Notes under the pieces: generated by a model
Database searches by the model: none
The model's input: only the letters and a program-made list of their open reading frames with translations
Told to the model about the DNA's origin: nothing
Origin: Panulirus ornatus
Lineage: Eukaryota > Arthropoda > Malacostraca > Decapoda > Palinuridae
DNA: 64,000 bases
Direction of reading: 5' to 3'
Assembly: GCF_036320965.1 (NCBI RefSeq)
Contig: NC_092281.1
Location: forward strand, 13,144,719-13,208,718
Program-made: the position numbers and the translations under genes
Shown: positions 1-11,765 of the stretch, piece after piece
How positions within the stretch are numbered: the first letter of the stretch is position 1
Layout: each line of letters opens with the position of its first letter

Positions 1-205
1 CGCGTTAGCGAGGTAGCGTTAAGAACAGAGAACTGGGCCTTTGAGGGAATATCCTCACCTGGCCCCTTTCTCTGTTCCTTCTTTTGGAAATTTGAAAAAA
101 AAATAATGAGAGGGGAGGATTTCCAGCCCCCCGCTCCCTCCCCTTTTAGTCGCCTTCTACGACACGCAGGGAATACGTGGGAAGTATTCTTTCTTCCCTA
201 TCCCC

Positions 206-209
<4 letters not shown>
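1..209 (-). mobile_element. Short interspersed repeat (SINE-like), copy 1, cut by window start
   Basis: About 205 bp here recur nearly unchanged at 3846-4058 and in opposite orientation at about 51448-51680 and 53425-53530. Landmarks are a GCGTTAGCGAGGTAGCG box, CTCACCTGGCCCC, CTCTGTTCCTTCTTTTGGAAA, a GCCCCCCGCTCCCTCCCC block and CCCCAGGGATA running into (AT)n. Read on the minus strand, it ends with the box TACCTCGCTAACGCGGGA that also lies in the LINE tails at 49.4, 49.6 and 52.4 kb. No coding capacity is seen. I call it a SINE-like dispersed repeat from recurrence and size; the family name is unknown to me. Confidence 0.65.
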
Positions 210-281
<72 letters not shown>

Positions 282-297
282 TGTGTGTGTGTGTGTT
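210..297. repeat. (AT)n-(GT)n compound microsatellite
   Basis: About 34 AT dinucleotides are followed by about nine GT dinucleotides, directly adjoining the dispersed repeat to the left. Confidence 0.95.
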
Positions 298-1110
298 GAT
301 CCTTCTATAACCACCGTTAGCGTGAATATTGATACCTGTTGTGACCTCTGGTGGTGTAACTATTGATCGTTTTATAATAACTGGTAGTTTAAATATTGAT
401 CCTTCCGTGGCCATTGGTAGTGTAAATATTGTTCTATCTATAACCAATGGTATTGTAGATTATTGATCCCTCTGTAACCATTAGTAGTGTAGATAGCGAT
501 ACTTCCTTCACCACTGGTAGTGTAAGTATTGATCTTTCTATAACAACTGATAGTGTAGATATTGATGCTTCTATAACCACTGGTATTGCAAATTTTGATC
601 CCTCTGTAACCACTGGTAATGAAAATATTGATCTTATAGCCTGTTTGGTAATTATGATATTTATCTTATAACCACTGAACCAGGTGATATTGATTCTTCC
701 ATAACCACTGTGGTGATTGTAGTATTTATCCTACAACCACTGAACTAGGTGGCATTGATACTTCTATAGCCACTGAATTAGGTGATATTGATCCTTCAGT
801 AACCACCGTGGTAATCTGAATATTGATCCTTCTATAACCATTGTGGTCAATACTGATCCTTTTTACGACCACACTGTAGCTATGTTGATATTGACCCTTC
901 TGCAATTGTCATGGTGATATTATATTGATCCTTGTATAGTCAGTGTTGGTAATGTTGATATCATCGTTCTGTTGTGGTAATGTGAATATTGATCCCGTCT
1001 CTCACCACCGTGGTAATGTTAATATTGATCCCTATACAACAACCACTGTGGTAATGCGAATATTGATCCCACAATTACTACTGTGGTAATGATATTTTTT
1101 TGATCTATTT
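297..1110. repeat. Degenerate 33-bp minisatellite
   Basis: Units of about 33 bp start with TGATCCTTCTATAACCACTG and end with a TAGTGTAAATAT-like stretch. Copies diverge progressively to the right and lose strict period after about 700. No reading frame persists, and no gene is seen up to 1,195. Confidence 0.8.
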
Positions 1111-1194
1111 TATGTAACCACTGCGGTGTTATAACTTCTCGTTCTTTTACGATAGATAAAGGAATAATGATCTCTTTTTCTCCTTGACGCAGGT

Positions 1195-1737
1195 GAGGCG
1201 AGGCTTCTGAGACACCCTGTACCGGAGGGAGGTGGTGACAGACCCTGTAGTGAAGGTAGGTGGTGCCAAACATTGTACTGGAGGTGGGTGGTGCCAAACC
1301 TTTTTTACTTGGAGGTAGATGGTGCCAAACATGGCACACGAGTGGTTGGTCGTGCCCAACATTGGACGAGAGTTAGGTCGTGGTAGATGGTCCCAAACAT
1401 TGTATCAGAGGTGGGAGGTGGTACCAAAATTTTTTAGTGCCGGTATGTGGTGTCAAACGTAGTGAAGGTGGGTGGTACCAAAATGGTAGTGAAGGTAGGT
1501 GGTGCCAAAATGGTATTGGATGTTGTAAGTGGTGCCAGAATGGTAGTGGAGGTAGGTAGTGCCAAATATTGCATTGGAGGGATATAGTGCCGGGCATTAT
1601 AGTGGAAGTAGGTGGTGCCAAACATTGTAGTGGAGGCAGGTGGTGCCAAACATTGCACTGGTGGTGGTGCCAAACATTGCACTGGTGGTGGTGCCAAACA
1701 TTGCACTGGTGGTGGTGCCAAACATTGTACTGGAGTT
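1195..1737. repeat. Degenerate ~27-30 bp minisatellite
   Basis: Units contain GGTGGTGCCAAACATTG followed by a variable TAGTGGAGGTAGG or CACTGGTGG segment. The last three copies (about 1645-1720) are near identical at 27 bp, suggesting recent expansion at the right edge. The apparent minus-strand frames (Pro/Thr/His-rich) simply follow the period. Confidence 0.8.
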
Positions 1738-1764
1738 AGTTAAGACTATTTTGAGTTTAGAAGT

Positions 1765-2680
1765 CTTGTATTGAAGGAACACCTGTCTTACAGTGGTAGC
1801 TTCATGAAGCAACACCTGTACAGATGTTTGGTTCTGACGAACACCTGTCTTACAGCAGTACATAGCTTCATGAAGCATCACCTTGCACAGATGTGTGGCT
1901 TAATGAAGGAACACCAGTCGGGACAACAGGGGTTTCATGAAGGAACATCTGTTACAGACATGTGGCTTGATGAAGGAACACCTGTCGCAGGGTTGTGGCT
2001 TGATGAAGGAACACCTGTTCTACGGCAGGAGCTTGATGAAGGAACACCTGTTTCAGAGATGTGGCCTCATGAAGGAACACCTGTTACAGAGATGTGGCTT
2101 GATGAAGGAACACCTGTTGCAGGGTTGTGGCTTGATGAAGGCACACCTGTTACAGTAGTGTGACCTGATGAAGGAACACCTGTTACAGTAGTGTGACCTG
2201 ATGAAGGCACACCTGTTACAGTAGTGTGACCTGATGAAGGCACACCTGTTACAGTAGTGTGACCTGATGAAGGAACACCTGTTACAGTAGTGTGACCTGA
2301 TGAAGGCACACCTGTTACAGTAGTGTGACCTGATGAAGGCACATCTGTTACAGTAGTGTGACCTGCTGAAGGCACACCTGTTACAGTAGTGTGACCTGAT
2401 GAAGGCACACCTGTTACAGTAGTGTGACCTGATGAAGGCACACCTGTTACAGTAGTGTGACCTGATGAAGGCACACCTGTTACAGGAGTGTGACCTGATG
2501 AAGGAACACCTGTTACAGTAGTGTGACCTGATAAAGGCACACCTGTTACAGTAGTGTGACCTGATGAAGGCACACCTGTTACAGTAGTGTGACCTGATAA
2601 AGGCACACCTGTTACAGTAGTGTGACCTGATAAAGGCACACCTGTTACAGTAGTGTGACCTGATGAAGGCACACCTACAA
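1765..2680. repeat. 33-bp minisatellite (about 27 copies)
   Basis: The repeat unit carries GATGAAGGCACACCTGTTAC followed by AGTAGTGTGACCT. Copies from 2,160 rightwards are almost identical, while the left third (1,765-2,150) is diverged. Because 33 is divisible by three, frames stay open on both strands, but both give low-complexity peptides with no start context or domain. Confidence 0.9.
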
Positions 2681-2689
2681 GCGTTAATC

Positions 2690-3003
2690 CTACATGCAAG
2701 GTACACACTTCCCTCTAAACCTGTTATCTCCTACATGATAACTGTTCATGACTAGTGTGTATGTAACAGTAGATGTCATTTTATCTACAGCTTATCTCAG
2801 TCCCCCTGGGGCCTGCCCCTCTTGGTACAGTGGCCCCAATGGGGCCTGCCCCTCTTGGTACAGTGGCCCCATGTTCTCCATCCACGGTCTTCACGTCTAG
2901 CGTCCATTGAGTTGACCCATTTCGAATAGTTCCCGTTGCTTGTATTTTGCATGATTTCTTCAGTTCGGACTCTAACCGTACCTGTTCTTTTGATGACTGT
3001 AGC

Positions 3004-3006
<3 letters not shown>
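2690..3006. other. Spacer with a short tandem duplication
   Basis: No gene is seen. About 31 bp beginning GGGGCCTGCCCCTCTTGGTA are duplicated head to tail at about 2810-2870. The remainder looks single-copy. Confidence 0.5.
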
Positions 3007-3519
<513 letters not shown>

Positions 3520-3601
3520 TCCTTGAAGGTCTATTTGTTATTGACTGGTTCTTGGTACGTCACAGTGTTCGAGCCCCTACGAAGTTGCACACCGATTTAA
3601 A

Positions 3602-3602
<1 letters not shown>

Positions 3603-3673
<71 letters not shown>

Positions 3674-3748
3674 TCCTATGAGTCCACGGGGAAAATGAAA
3701 CACGAAAAGTTCCCAAGTGCACTTTCGTGTAATAAAATTGTGATCCTT

Positions 3749-3835
<87 letters not shown>

Positions 3836-3836
3836 C
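3603..3836. mobile_element. Short dispersed block bounded by (AT)n on both sides, copy 1
   Basis: A roughly 80-bp block at 3671-3751 (landmarks CCTATGAGTCCACGGGG, ACACGAAAAGTTCCCAAGTG and TTTCGTGTAATAA) is embedded between two (AT)n tracts. The same block is present at 4900-4972 and, reversed and longer, at 23212-23363. In all three cases the flanks are AT dinucleotide runs, so the block plus its microsatellites behaves as one dispersed unit. A T-run ends the segment. Confidence 0.7.
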
Positions 3837-3845
3837 AAACTTCGC

Positions 3846-4057
3846 CATTTCCCGCGTTAGCGAGGTAGCGTTAAGAACAGAGAACTGGGCCACTGAGGGA
3901 ATATCCTCACCTGGCCCCCTTCTCTGTTCCTTCTTTTGGAAAATTAAAAAAAATTGAGAGGGGAGGATTTCCAGCCCCCCGCTCCCTCCCCTTTTAGTCG
4001 CCTTCTACGACACGCAGGGAATACGTGGGAAGTATTCTTTCTCCCCTATCCCCAGGG

Positions 4058-4142
<85 letters not shown>

Positions 4143-4143
4143 A
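3846..4143 (-). mobile_element. Short interspersed repeat (SINE-like), copy 2, with (AT)n-(GT)n
   Basis: This is a near-identical full copy of the repeat at 1-209, starting with CCCGCGTTAGCGAGGTAGCG and ending at CCCCAGGGATA, then (AT)n to 4126 and (GT)n to 4143. High identity to copy 1 implies recent mobility or a shared recent source. Confidence 0.75.
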
Positions 4144-4830
4144 GTGAAGTACTTGGCTTTGTCAGTGTTTGTCAACAGGCTTTTGCTTTCCTTTCTGGTT
4201 GTTTCAGACCATACTAATGGCTTTAGATAACAGTAATGAAGCTAATTAACACATGATTGTCTTCAGTTATGTGGAAAATATACATTCTTAACTGACCCTG
4301 GCTTGCTAGGTCGGCTGTTCAGAATTGAATGCAAGGAACTCTGTGTGATCTCTCAAGGCCTTTTTTGAAGAGCGGCCTCTGGGAGTCTCAGAATGGCTTA
4401 TGAGGCCCACCTGCTCTAGCTCAAAATCTACCCCACATTCTGAGGTATCTGTGCCCAAAATGTTGGGCCTACAGGTGGCATGGTTCGCCCGGGAAATCAT
4501 CAGTAACAAGAGAAATGCGCAAACACTTGAAGATGAAAAACCTTGGCCCAGACTCTAATGTACTTTTGCATCCAGAATTTCGTGGCCTTCAGGTATTACG
4601 GTTGGCCCTTGAGAAAGGCTGGAACAAACGCACTGTGTAATGACTTCAAATGATTTAGATGGTATATGGCAGAGTCTTGATTGGTCCTGAGATACCCTGA
4701 CATCTCTTGTTATCTTATCTTGCCACCAGCCCTTACGTCCACGTCCTTCCTCGCCATTATCTCGTCTATGTTCTTAAAGTGATATTTTGACGGCACGGGC
4801 GCCTGAGACCCTAATCAAGGCCATCCCATT
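4144..4830. other. Unclassified spacer
   Basis: Mixed-composition sequence without tandem structure. A 67-codon minus-strand frame (4306-4509) has no recognisable domain, and I do not call it a gene. Confidence 0.5.
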
Positions 4831-4903
<73 letters not shown>

Positions 4904-4966
4904 CTATGAGACCACGGGGAAAATGAAACACGAAAAGTTCCCAAGTGCATTTTCGTGTAATAATCA

Positions 4967-5050
<84 letters not shown>
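4831..5050. mobile_element. (AT)n-bounded dispersed block, copy 2
   Basis: (AT)n at 4831-4899, then a ~73-bp block matching 3671-3735 (CCACGGGGAAAATGAAACAC and neighbouring sequence), then (AT)n at 4973-5050. Confidence 0.7.
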
Positions 5051-5053
<3 letters not shown>

Positions 5054-5222
5054 CTAGCCTAAGCCAGGTACCCATTTTATCGACCAACCTTTAAGCGTGG
5101 ATGAACAGCTGGGTTGACTGTGGGCCGACTGCCGCAACCGGGATTCAGACCCATGCAGTCGACCCTGGGCGGCCCATGAATGCGTCACGGTCAAGGACGC
5201 CAACCGGTATACACCACTTAAG
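5051..5222 (-). mobile_element. tRNA-derived SINE, copy A
   Basis: Read on the minus strand, the head resembles a tRNA. An A-box-like stretch (GTATACCGGTTGGCGTCC) is followed about 50 bp later by a degenerate B box (GGTCTGAATCC). The body then reads CAGTCGGCCCACAGTCAACC and TAAAATGGGTACCTGGCTTA before an (AT)n tail. Copies B (41268-41455) and C (49675-49850) share this order and keep a perfect GGTTCGAATCC B box. Pol III promoter boxes inside the repeat define a SINE; the family name is not assigned. Confidence 0.75.
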
Positions 5223-5261
5223 TGTTGAGGGTCGAAGGCGATTTCGATAGTTTTACTTCTT

Positions 5262-5756
5262 TGCGTGTGTTATCCTGGGATATTCAGTTTGGTCTGATAT
5301 CTTGTTGCTATGTTTATCCTGGGATATTCTGTATGGTCTGATATCTTGTTGCTATGTTTATCCTGGGATATTCTGTATGGTCTGATATCTTGTTGCTGTG
5401 TTTATCCTGGGATATTCTGTATGGTCTGATATCTTGTTGCTATGTTTATCCTGGGATATTCTGTATGGTCTGATATCTTTTTGCAATGTTTATCCTGGGA
5501 TATTCATAGTCTGATACCCTGTTTTTATGTTATCTTGGGAATTGTGTATAGTCTGATATCTTGTTCCTACATTATCCTAGAATATTGTTTATAGTCTGAT
5601 ATCCTGTTTTTATGTTATCTTGGGAATTGTGTATAGTCTGATATCTTGTTCCTACATTATCCTAGAATATTGTTTATAGTCTGATATCCTGTTTTTATGT
5701 TATCTTGGGAATTGTGTATAGTCTGATATCTTGTTCCAAGGTTATCCTGGGATAAC
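5262..5756. repeat. 44-bp minisatellite (about 11 copies)
   Basis: Units include TATCCTGGGATATTCTGTAT and GGTCTGATATCTTGTTGCTA. The first five copies are nearly identical; later copies drift and shorten. Confidence 0.85.
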
Positions 5757-6615
5757 ACTGCCATTCCTCTTGCTCGTTTTTCACATTTTTTGCTGATGTC
5801 GTAATATCGCAGTCTTCACAGATGTCGTCCCACCGTAATGACCGACTGACCCACCAACCTACCCACTTACCCACCTAACCCTATCACCCACCAACCTACC
5901 ATATTTACCTACCCACCCATCCACCACTGTACTTACCTACCCACCCACTACCTACCTACTATATGTACCTACTTCATTCTGTACGTATCTACATACCTAC
6001 GTGGTAGAGAGTCATATTTATCAGTATGTTTACCCATTTATCTTTATCTGTACCTCTGTCGTCATACCTCGGTCCGTGTCGAGACTATTGTAGTGCTGGC
6101 AGACCCGTGAGAGAAAACGGTGGGGTTGGTGTGTGTGAGAGAGAGTGGCAGTGGTGGAGGGAGGACAATAATAATAATACTTCATTAATGCCACCCTCTC
6201 CCTGACTCACCTGACCTCACTAATACAACCCCCTCGTGCCTCTCCTCTCCTCACTGATGCTCCCCCCTCGTGCCTCACCTCGCCTCACTGTTGCTACTCC
6301 ATGGGCCTCACCTCACCTCACTCCTGCCATTCCTCCTGCCTTACCTCCTCTCACTCATGTGACCCAGTCTATGCTTCACCTCACTCCTGCCACCTCCCTT
6401 GCCTCACCTCACATAATTCCTTCCACCCCTCGTGCTCTTCGATCCTCACCTCACTCATGTTGCCTTACATCATCTCACTCTTTTTCGCCCCACCTCATCT
6501 CACCTCACGTCACTCATACCTGCCTTACTTCACCTCTTACCATCCATCCCCCTTGCCTCACCTCGCCTTACGCTTCCACTCTCCTGCCTCGCATCACCTC
6601 TCCTGCCTTGAGTTC
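5757..6615. repeat. Degenerate pyrimidine-rich simple repeats
   Basis: CTACCCACC-type repeats (5840-6000) and CTCACCTCACTCCTGCC-type repeats of roughly 20 bp (6180-6615) are separated by a short spacer with a GAGAGA run. No gene is seen; open frames here are composition effects. Confidence 0.6.
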
Positions 6616-6639
6616 ACCTGGAGTAGTCTTCGAGGGTTT

Positions 6640-7460
6640 TCTGTCCCCACAGCCCGGGCTGGGAGCAGGCTGCTGGGTTGGATTATTGGTCGATCAGGCA
6701 ATTGGGAGCCTGGGCCCTCAGGCTCACACAGCATTCACAGCCTGGCTGGTATGGTATACTATGGAAATACATGTCCAGGACACTCTTCAACTTGTCCACT
6801 GTGTATCCCATGGTGGATTTGATAATTGCAGGCAAGGTGTTGGAGGGTCTTGGGGCCCCATGTGTTCTAGGTGTTTCGTGCAAATCACACCTTTGGGTTT
6901 CAGAGGTAGTATGTTACAGTCCTCCGTGCCTGGCATGCCAGTATGATATTTTTGAGTGCAAGTTGGGGCCCATGTCGTCTAGGATTTTATATGGCTAATG
7001 ATATTATCTCTTCCCCTCTGCGCTCCTGGGAGTATAGCTTCAGTGATTTCAGACGTTTAGTTCCTTTGCCACGTTATTATGGGCCATGAAAGCTCTGTGA
7101 ACACTTTTTTTTTTTAAGAATTCCAGCAGTTTCGACTGCCTAGTAGGGTGGTGCTAAGACACAGGAATATTCTGCTGTTCGAGAGAGGATCAAGGAAGTG
7201 AAAAATGTCATCATTGGTTTTTCTTCCCTTGAAAGTCTGCAGGATCCACCCCACCACCTGTCTGGAGGAGGCAACCGTTGTTTTGTTGTGGTCGCTGACG
7301 TGTAGGTCGTTCGACATTATTACTCTCTTTCGCATTATTCATTGATTTACGACGGTATTTGTTTCCCCTCTGGTGTTCTGTATTGTTTATGTATTTTCTC
7401 ATTTTCCCCATTATGAGTTGAAATTTATCCCCATTGAAAAGCACAGATGTTCAGTCTGAC
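6640..7460 (-). pseudogene. Non-LTR retrotransposon relic, 3' part
   Basis: On the minus strand, a 66-codon frame (6883-6683) includes STMGYTVDKLKSVLDMYFHS followed by IPYQPGCE, resembling the C-terminal tail (K-x-x-LD-x-x-x-x-x-x-P-x-QP) typical of CR1/Jockey-like reverse transcriptases in invertebrates. Upstream sequence to 7,460 is AT-richer, without stable frames, and contains stop codons. I infer an old, broken LINE 3' end. The clade is uncertain; the alternative is an unrelated short frame. No intact catalytic motif is visible. Confidence 0.4.
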
Positions 7461-7699
7461 GATAGTTTTTTTTTTTATTTTTTTAAAGCCTGCTTTCCTG
7501 CCATTTTTGTGGTGTCAGACGCTCTTGAGGTGATGCCAGTGGGGTACAGTGCACGGGCGAGCTCCCTCTGGCCCAGCCTGGAGCCGTTTGGTCAGTGCTG
7601 ACGGGAATGTAAGGGCGTTACTAGTGAGGAATAAGTCGGTAGGATAGTCTTTACTGAATGTGGTTTTTAGTTCATTGAAGACCGAATAGACTGAGACTT
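7461..7699. other. Unclassified spacer
   Basis: A poly-T stretch (about 7467-7484), then mixed sequence with no recognisable feature. Confidence 0.4.
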
Positions 7700-8225
7700 G
7701 TATATTGCAACGTGTACATAGAGGTCTCGACATTGCAACGTGTACATTGAGGCCTGTACATTGCCACGTGTACATTGAGGCCTGTACATGCCACGTGTAC
7801 ATTGAGGCCTCGACATTGCAACGTGTACATTGAGGCCTGTACATTGCAACATGTACATTGAGGCCTGTACATTGCCACGTGTACATTAAATCCACATTAC
7901 CACACGTATGTACATTAGGGTCGTACATTACCACGGATAAAGTCTGTACATTGCGACATGTACGTCAAGGCCTGTACATGTGTATTACAGTCTATACATC
8001 ATGACGTGTACACATTAAGCTCTTTAATTTACGAGAACGTGAAGGCCTGTGCATGTCGCGTACATCACGTTCTGCACATGATGACGTACCATTAACAACT
8101 TGTTGATTGAGCTCTGTACATGAGCGGTCTGTGCACATATTAACGTCACATTAAACGACGCGTTGATGAAGCTTTGTACATGTGTACATCAAGAACTGGA
8201 CATTGCGACATCATGAATTTCCCCT
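7700..8225. repeat. ~28-bp minisatellite containing CACGTG in some units
   Basis: Units read GTGTACATTGAGGCCTGTAC plus ATTGCCAC. Three units carry GCCACGTGTAC, that is a canonical E-box, while others have CAACGTG. The right half (from 7,900) degenerates into scattered GTACAT motifs. Confidence 0.8.
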
Positions 8226-8369
8226 CCAGTGTATATATATGTATATGTGACGACCATGGATATGTGACGATGCTTCAAGGGTTGAGTGTAGTAGTAGCGG
8301 CATGTGTAGTGGGAGGAGGAAGGCTGTGTGGAGGATCAACTGGTTCACAGGTGTAGAGAAAGAGTAGAG

Positions 8370-8600
8370 TTATTTGATCGATGGCAGGCGCTGGGGAGCG
8401 TGGCAGACCATGCGGTGGAGACGTGGCATCGTGGCATGGGGCGGGGCTTGAGGAGCACGTGGTGTCGACCAGCCACGTGGTGAGTAAATCACGTGCATGG
8501 TGGACCCAAACTTTTGACAACAGCCTTGTTGTGTCGGCTGCACCGTGGCGGCGATTGGCCATCGTCTCGGTGTGTTGTTTGGTCGTTTGAATCGCCCTGT
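8370..8600. promoter_or_regulatory. GC-rich segment with a triple CACGTG E-box cluster
   Basis: Three canonical E-boxes CACGTG lie at 8456-8461, 8474-8479 and 8490-8495, all within 40 bp. An inverted CCAAT (GATTGG) lies about 60 bp downstream, in a GC-rich stretch unlike the surrounding repeats. A strong 5'-splice-like GTGGTGAGTAAA overlaps the second box. CACGTG is the core bound by Myc/Max/Mnt dimers. A regulatory or first-exon role is inference only. Confidence 0.35.
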
Positions 8601-8615
8601 GTTGCGTGAGGGGGT

Positions 8616-9460
8616 TTGTGGTGTGCGTGTGTGTGTGTGTGTATGTTGCGTTTGGTAGTGAGTCGTGCTGGTTGAGGAAGGCCACTTGTGGAGATCTGGC
8701 AAGAGTGTAAGTTGGCTCCTCCCACTCTTGCTCCTCCCACCTCCCCTCCCCATAATAGTCGACCCCCCCCTCCCCCCCACTAGTAACCCTCCCCCCCCCC
8801 ACCACTCCTGCTCCAGTGACCGGCACCACCACCTTCCCCTCCCCCCCCCCCCCTTCTGAGGTTGGATCTCCCTCCCTCCCTCCCTCCCTCCCTCCTTCCC
8901 TCCCTCCCTCCCTCCCTCCCTCCCTCCCTCCCTCCCTCCCTCCCTCCACAAATAACCACCTACCACCCCTCCCCTCCTCCCCTCCCTTACAGGGACGGAT
9001 GCCCTCCTCCCCCTTCCTCCCTATCTGGGACGGGAACCACCCACCTCCCCCCTCTCCCATCAGTGATAGGCCCTCTCACATGACAGACCTCTACACCCAG
9101 CCCCCCCCATATGACCCTCCTCCTCCTCCTCCTCCCCCTCCTCCCCTGGCATGACAGGGGTGGGGGGGAGGCCCTCCTCCCCCCCACCCCTGAGAGGTCC
9201 TCACTCCTTTCCATGATTCCCCTCTCCCCCCCTCACTCCTTCCTGTACCTGACCCCCTTCCCCTCTCAGCTGAGACCTCCCACCCCCCCTACCCCTCTCC
9301 CATCAATGACTCCCTCCCCCCCCCACCCCAGCCTGGCTCTGAACCCCCCCCCCCCCCTTACCGTTCTCTTGCTGCACCTTGTGCTGTGTAACATTCCCCC
9401 CCTCCCTCCTCCCTCCCTCCCCCTACTCTATCCATGGACCAGCTGACTGGCAGGGTAGCC
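8616..9460. repeat. (GT)n and a long C/T-rich low-complexity tract with (CCCT)n
   Basis: (GT)n at about 8616-8645 is followed by some 750 bp of almost pure pyrimidine on the plus strand, including a run of CCCT tetranucleotides at 8871-8947. The complementary strand is G-rich and suited to G-quadruplex formation. Pro/Ser/Leu-rich frames here are composition artefacts. Confidence 0.85.
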
Positions 9461-9529
9461 AACACCACATGCTACTCACAAACAGACTGGGTTAGATAGA
9501 CAGTAATAGATTTCTGCTGGAGGAAGAGT

Positions 9530-10195
9530 TGTAGGTGGGCAGTAGATGTGGAGGGTACCAGGTTAACACTACCCTCAGCTGTGACCATGTTGTAGGTGGG
9601 TAGTTGGTGTACAGGTTACCAGATCAACACTAGCCACAGCTGTGACCATGTTGTTGGTGGGCAGTAGGTATGGAGGGTACCAGATCAACACTAGCCACAG
9701 GTGTGACCATGTTGTAGGGAGGCAGTAGGTGTGGAGGGTACCAGGTTAGCACTAGCCACAGCTGTGACCATGTTGTAGGTGGGCAATAGGTGTGGAGGGC
9801 ACTAGGTCCACTGTAAACCCCAGCTGTGACCATGTTGTAGGTGGGCAATAGGTGTGGAGGGCACTAGGTCCACTGTAAACCCCAGCTGTGACCATGTTGT
9901 AGGTGGGCAATAGTTGTGGAGGGCACTAGGTCCACTGTAAACCCCAGCTGTGACCATGTTGTAGGTGGGTAGTAGGTGTGGAGGGCACTAGGTCCACTGT
10001 AAACCCCAGCTGTGACCATGTTGTAGGTGGGCAATAGGTGTGGAGGGTACTAGGTCCACTGTAAACCCCAGCTGTGACCATGTTGTAGGTGGGCAGTAGG
10101 TGTGGAGGGCACTAGGTCCACTATAAACCCCAGCTGTGACCATGTTGTAGGTGGGTAGCAGGCGTGGAGGTCAATACTCACCCCAGCTGTGACCA
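9530..10195. repeat. 62-bp minisatellite (about 11 copies)
   Basis: Units contain GTGACCATGTTGTAGGTGGG, CAATAGGTGTGGAGGGCACT and AGGTCCACTGTAAACCCCAG. Two subfamilies exist: early units have AGATCAACACTAGCCACAG in place of the ATTAGGTCC-type segment. Confidence 0.9.
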
Positions 10196-10764
10196 TGAAA
10201 GTGGATGAAGGTATCAGTAGTGCCCATAACCAGTATTATCTGTAGTTTACCCATCTGTTTTCGTGTATCATGCCACCCACTCGTCTATGGGTTTTGACCC
10301 GAAGCATCTCTCTTAGAATAATATATCTATATGAGATGAATCTTAGGCCTTCCCAGGTTTCACTTGGGTGTCGAGATGTGAGACAGCTTGTGCCCATCTC
10401 CACATGATCGGTCCACATGATCCCTTTAGACCCCCCCCCTTTTTTTTTTTAAAGGATTCTGTTGCCATTTTCGACTCCACACGTCTCTGTGAGAATCGCC
10501 ACGACTTCTACGTGTCTTTCCATCTGTGGGGTAGTCCCATGTCGCTGATCAGAGCACCGCAGGTGGCTGGCTGGATGGACCTCAGTCGAGTCCAGCTGTG
10601 TGGCTAGCTACTACGGGAATATACACATACAGCCATCGCAGCAGACCTCGTCACCAATATCCCTGGAGCCTTGGCACATAGACCTCTCTCTCATGTTATG
10701 TGAATTGTCCTCCTGGACACCGCATTTCTCCTATCCCACAAGGACCCTCACCCCGTGAACAAGT
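10196..10764. other. Unclassified spacer
   Basis: No gene or repeat recognised apart from a C/T homopolymer junction at about 10431-10451. Confidence 0.4.
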
Positions 10765-11098
10765 AGACAGTGTGTTGTAGATAGTGTGGTGTAGGTAGTG
10801 TGTTGTAGGTAGTGTGGTGTAGGTAGTGTGTTGTAGATAGTGTGGTGTAGGTAGTGTGTTGTAGATAGTGTGGTGTAGGTAGTGTGTTGTAGATAGTGTG
10901 TTGTAGATAGTGTGTTGTAGGTAGTGTGTTGTAGATAGTGTGTTGTAGTGTGTTGTAGATAGTGTGTTGTAGGTAGTGTGTTGTAGATAGTGTGTTGTAG
11001 ATAGTGTGTTGTAGGTAGTGTGTTGTAGATAGTGTGTTGTAGGTAGTGTGTTGTAGATAGTGTGTTGTAGATAGTGTGTCGTAGATAGTGTGTTTGTA
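10765..11098. repeat. 14-bp minisatellite (about 24 copies)
   Basis: The unit is GTAGATAGTGTGTT with GTAGGTAGTGTGTT and GTGGT variants. The order of GATAG/GGTAG and TGTGTT/TGTGGT variants suggests short higher-order blocks. Confidence 0.9.
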
Positions 11099-11395
11099 AT
11101 AACCTTGCCTGATAGAAAAAAAAACAAAAAAACAAACGCGCTGCGTTTGTTTACGAATGGATATCGTGTAAGGTGGGCGCGCGCGTCGTGTGCTGTGTAC
11201 GGCACGAACGAACGACCCTCCCTCCCCCTTCCCTTCCCTCCCAGCACGGGTGGGAGGGGGAAAAAGTGGGGGAGGGGGGATGGGAAAAAGTGGGGGGGGG
11301 GAAGACCCTTAGCCCCAGTAGGTACGGCTGGTGCACCAACCCACCCGCTGTGGTGAACTTCATGTCGTTGTTATCCTCATGGCATGGTGAGATGT

Positions 11396-11396
<1 letters not shown>
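11099..11396. other. Spacer with G-rich and C-rich patches
   Basis: A-rich at 11116-11134, CpG-rich at about 11175-11200 (GCGCGCGCGTCG), then G-runs at 11250-11310. No gene recognised. Confidence 0.4.
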
Positions 11397-11460
<64 letters not shown>

Positions 11461-11509
11461 GTCGTCGTCCTCCCTGACGCCAGACCAGACCAGCTGTTGA
11501 GACAGTCCG

Positions 11510-11576
<67 letters not shown>
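11397..11576. repeat. Inverted pair of (CT)n and (GA)n microsatellites
   Basis: About 31 CT dinucleotides (11397-11458) and about 32 GA dinucleotides (11512-11576) are separated by about 53 bp. On a single strand they are complementary and can pair over roughly 60 bp. Each is also a mirror-repeat polypurine/polypyrimidine tract that can adopt H-DNA. Confidence 0.9.
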
Positions 11577-11578
<2 letters not shown>

Positions 11579-11765
11579 CCAGCCCTGCTGGCTGGAGACG
11601 ACTACGTTGTGCATGTGTAAGCCTAGAGCCGTCGTGTTCTACTACTACGTAAACCGATCCCCCTTTGGCTACCTTTCACGTGTATTACGTAAGCGTCATG
11701 TAGACAAACCATGCCCATGCTTTCTTCCCAGGCCCCTACGTAGAGCAGATCTGGCCTTACTGAAA

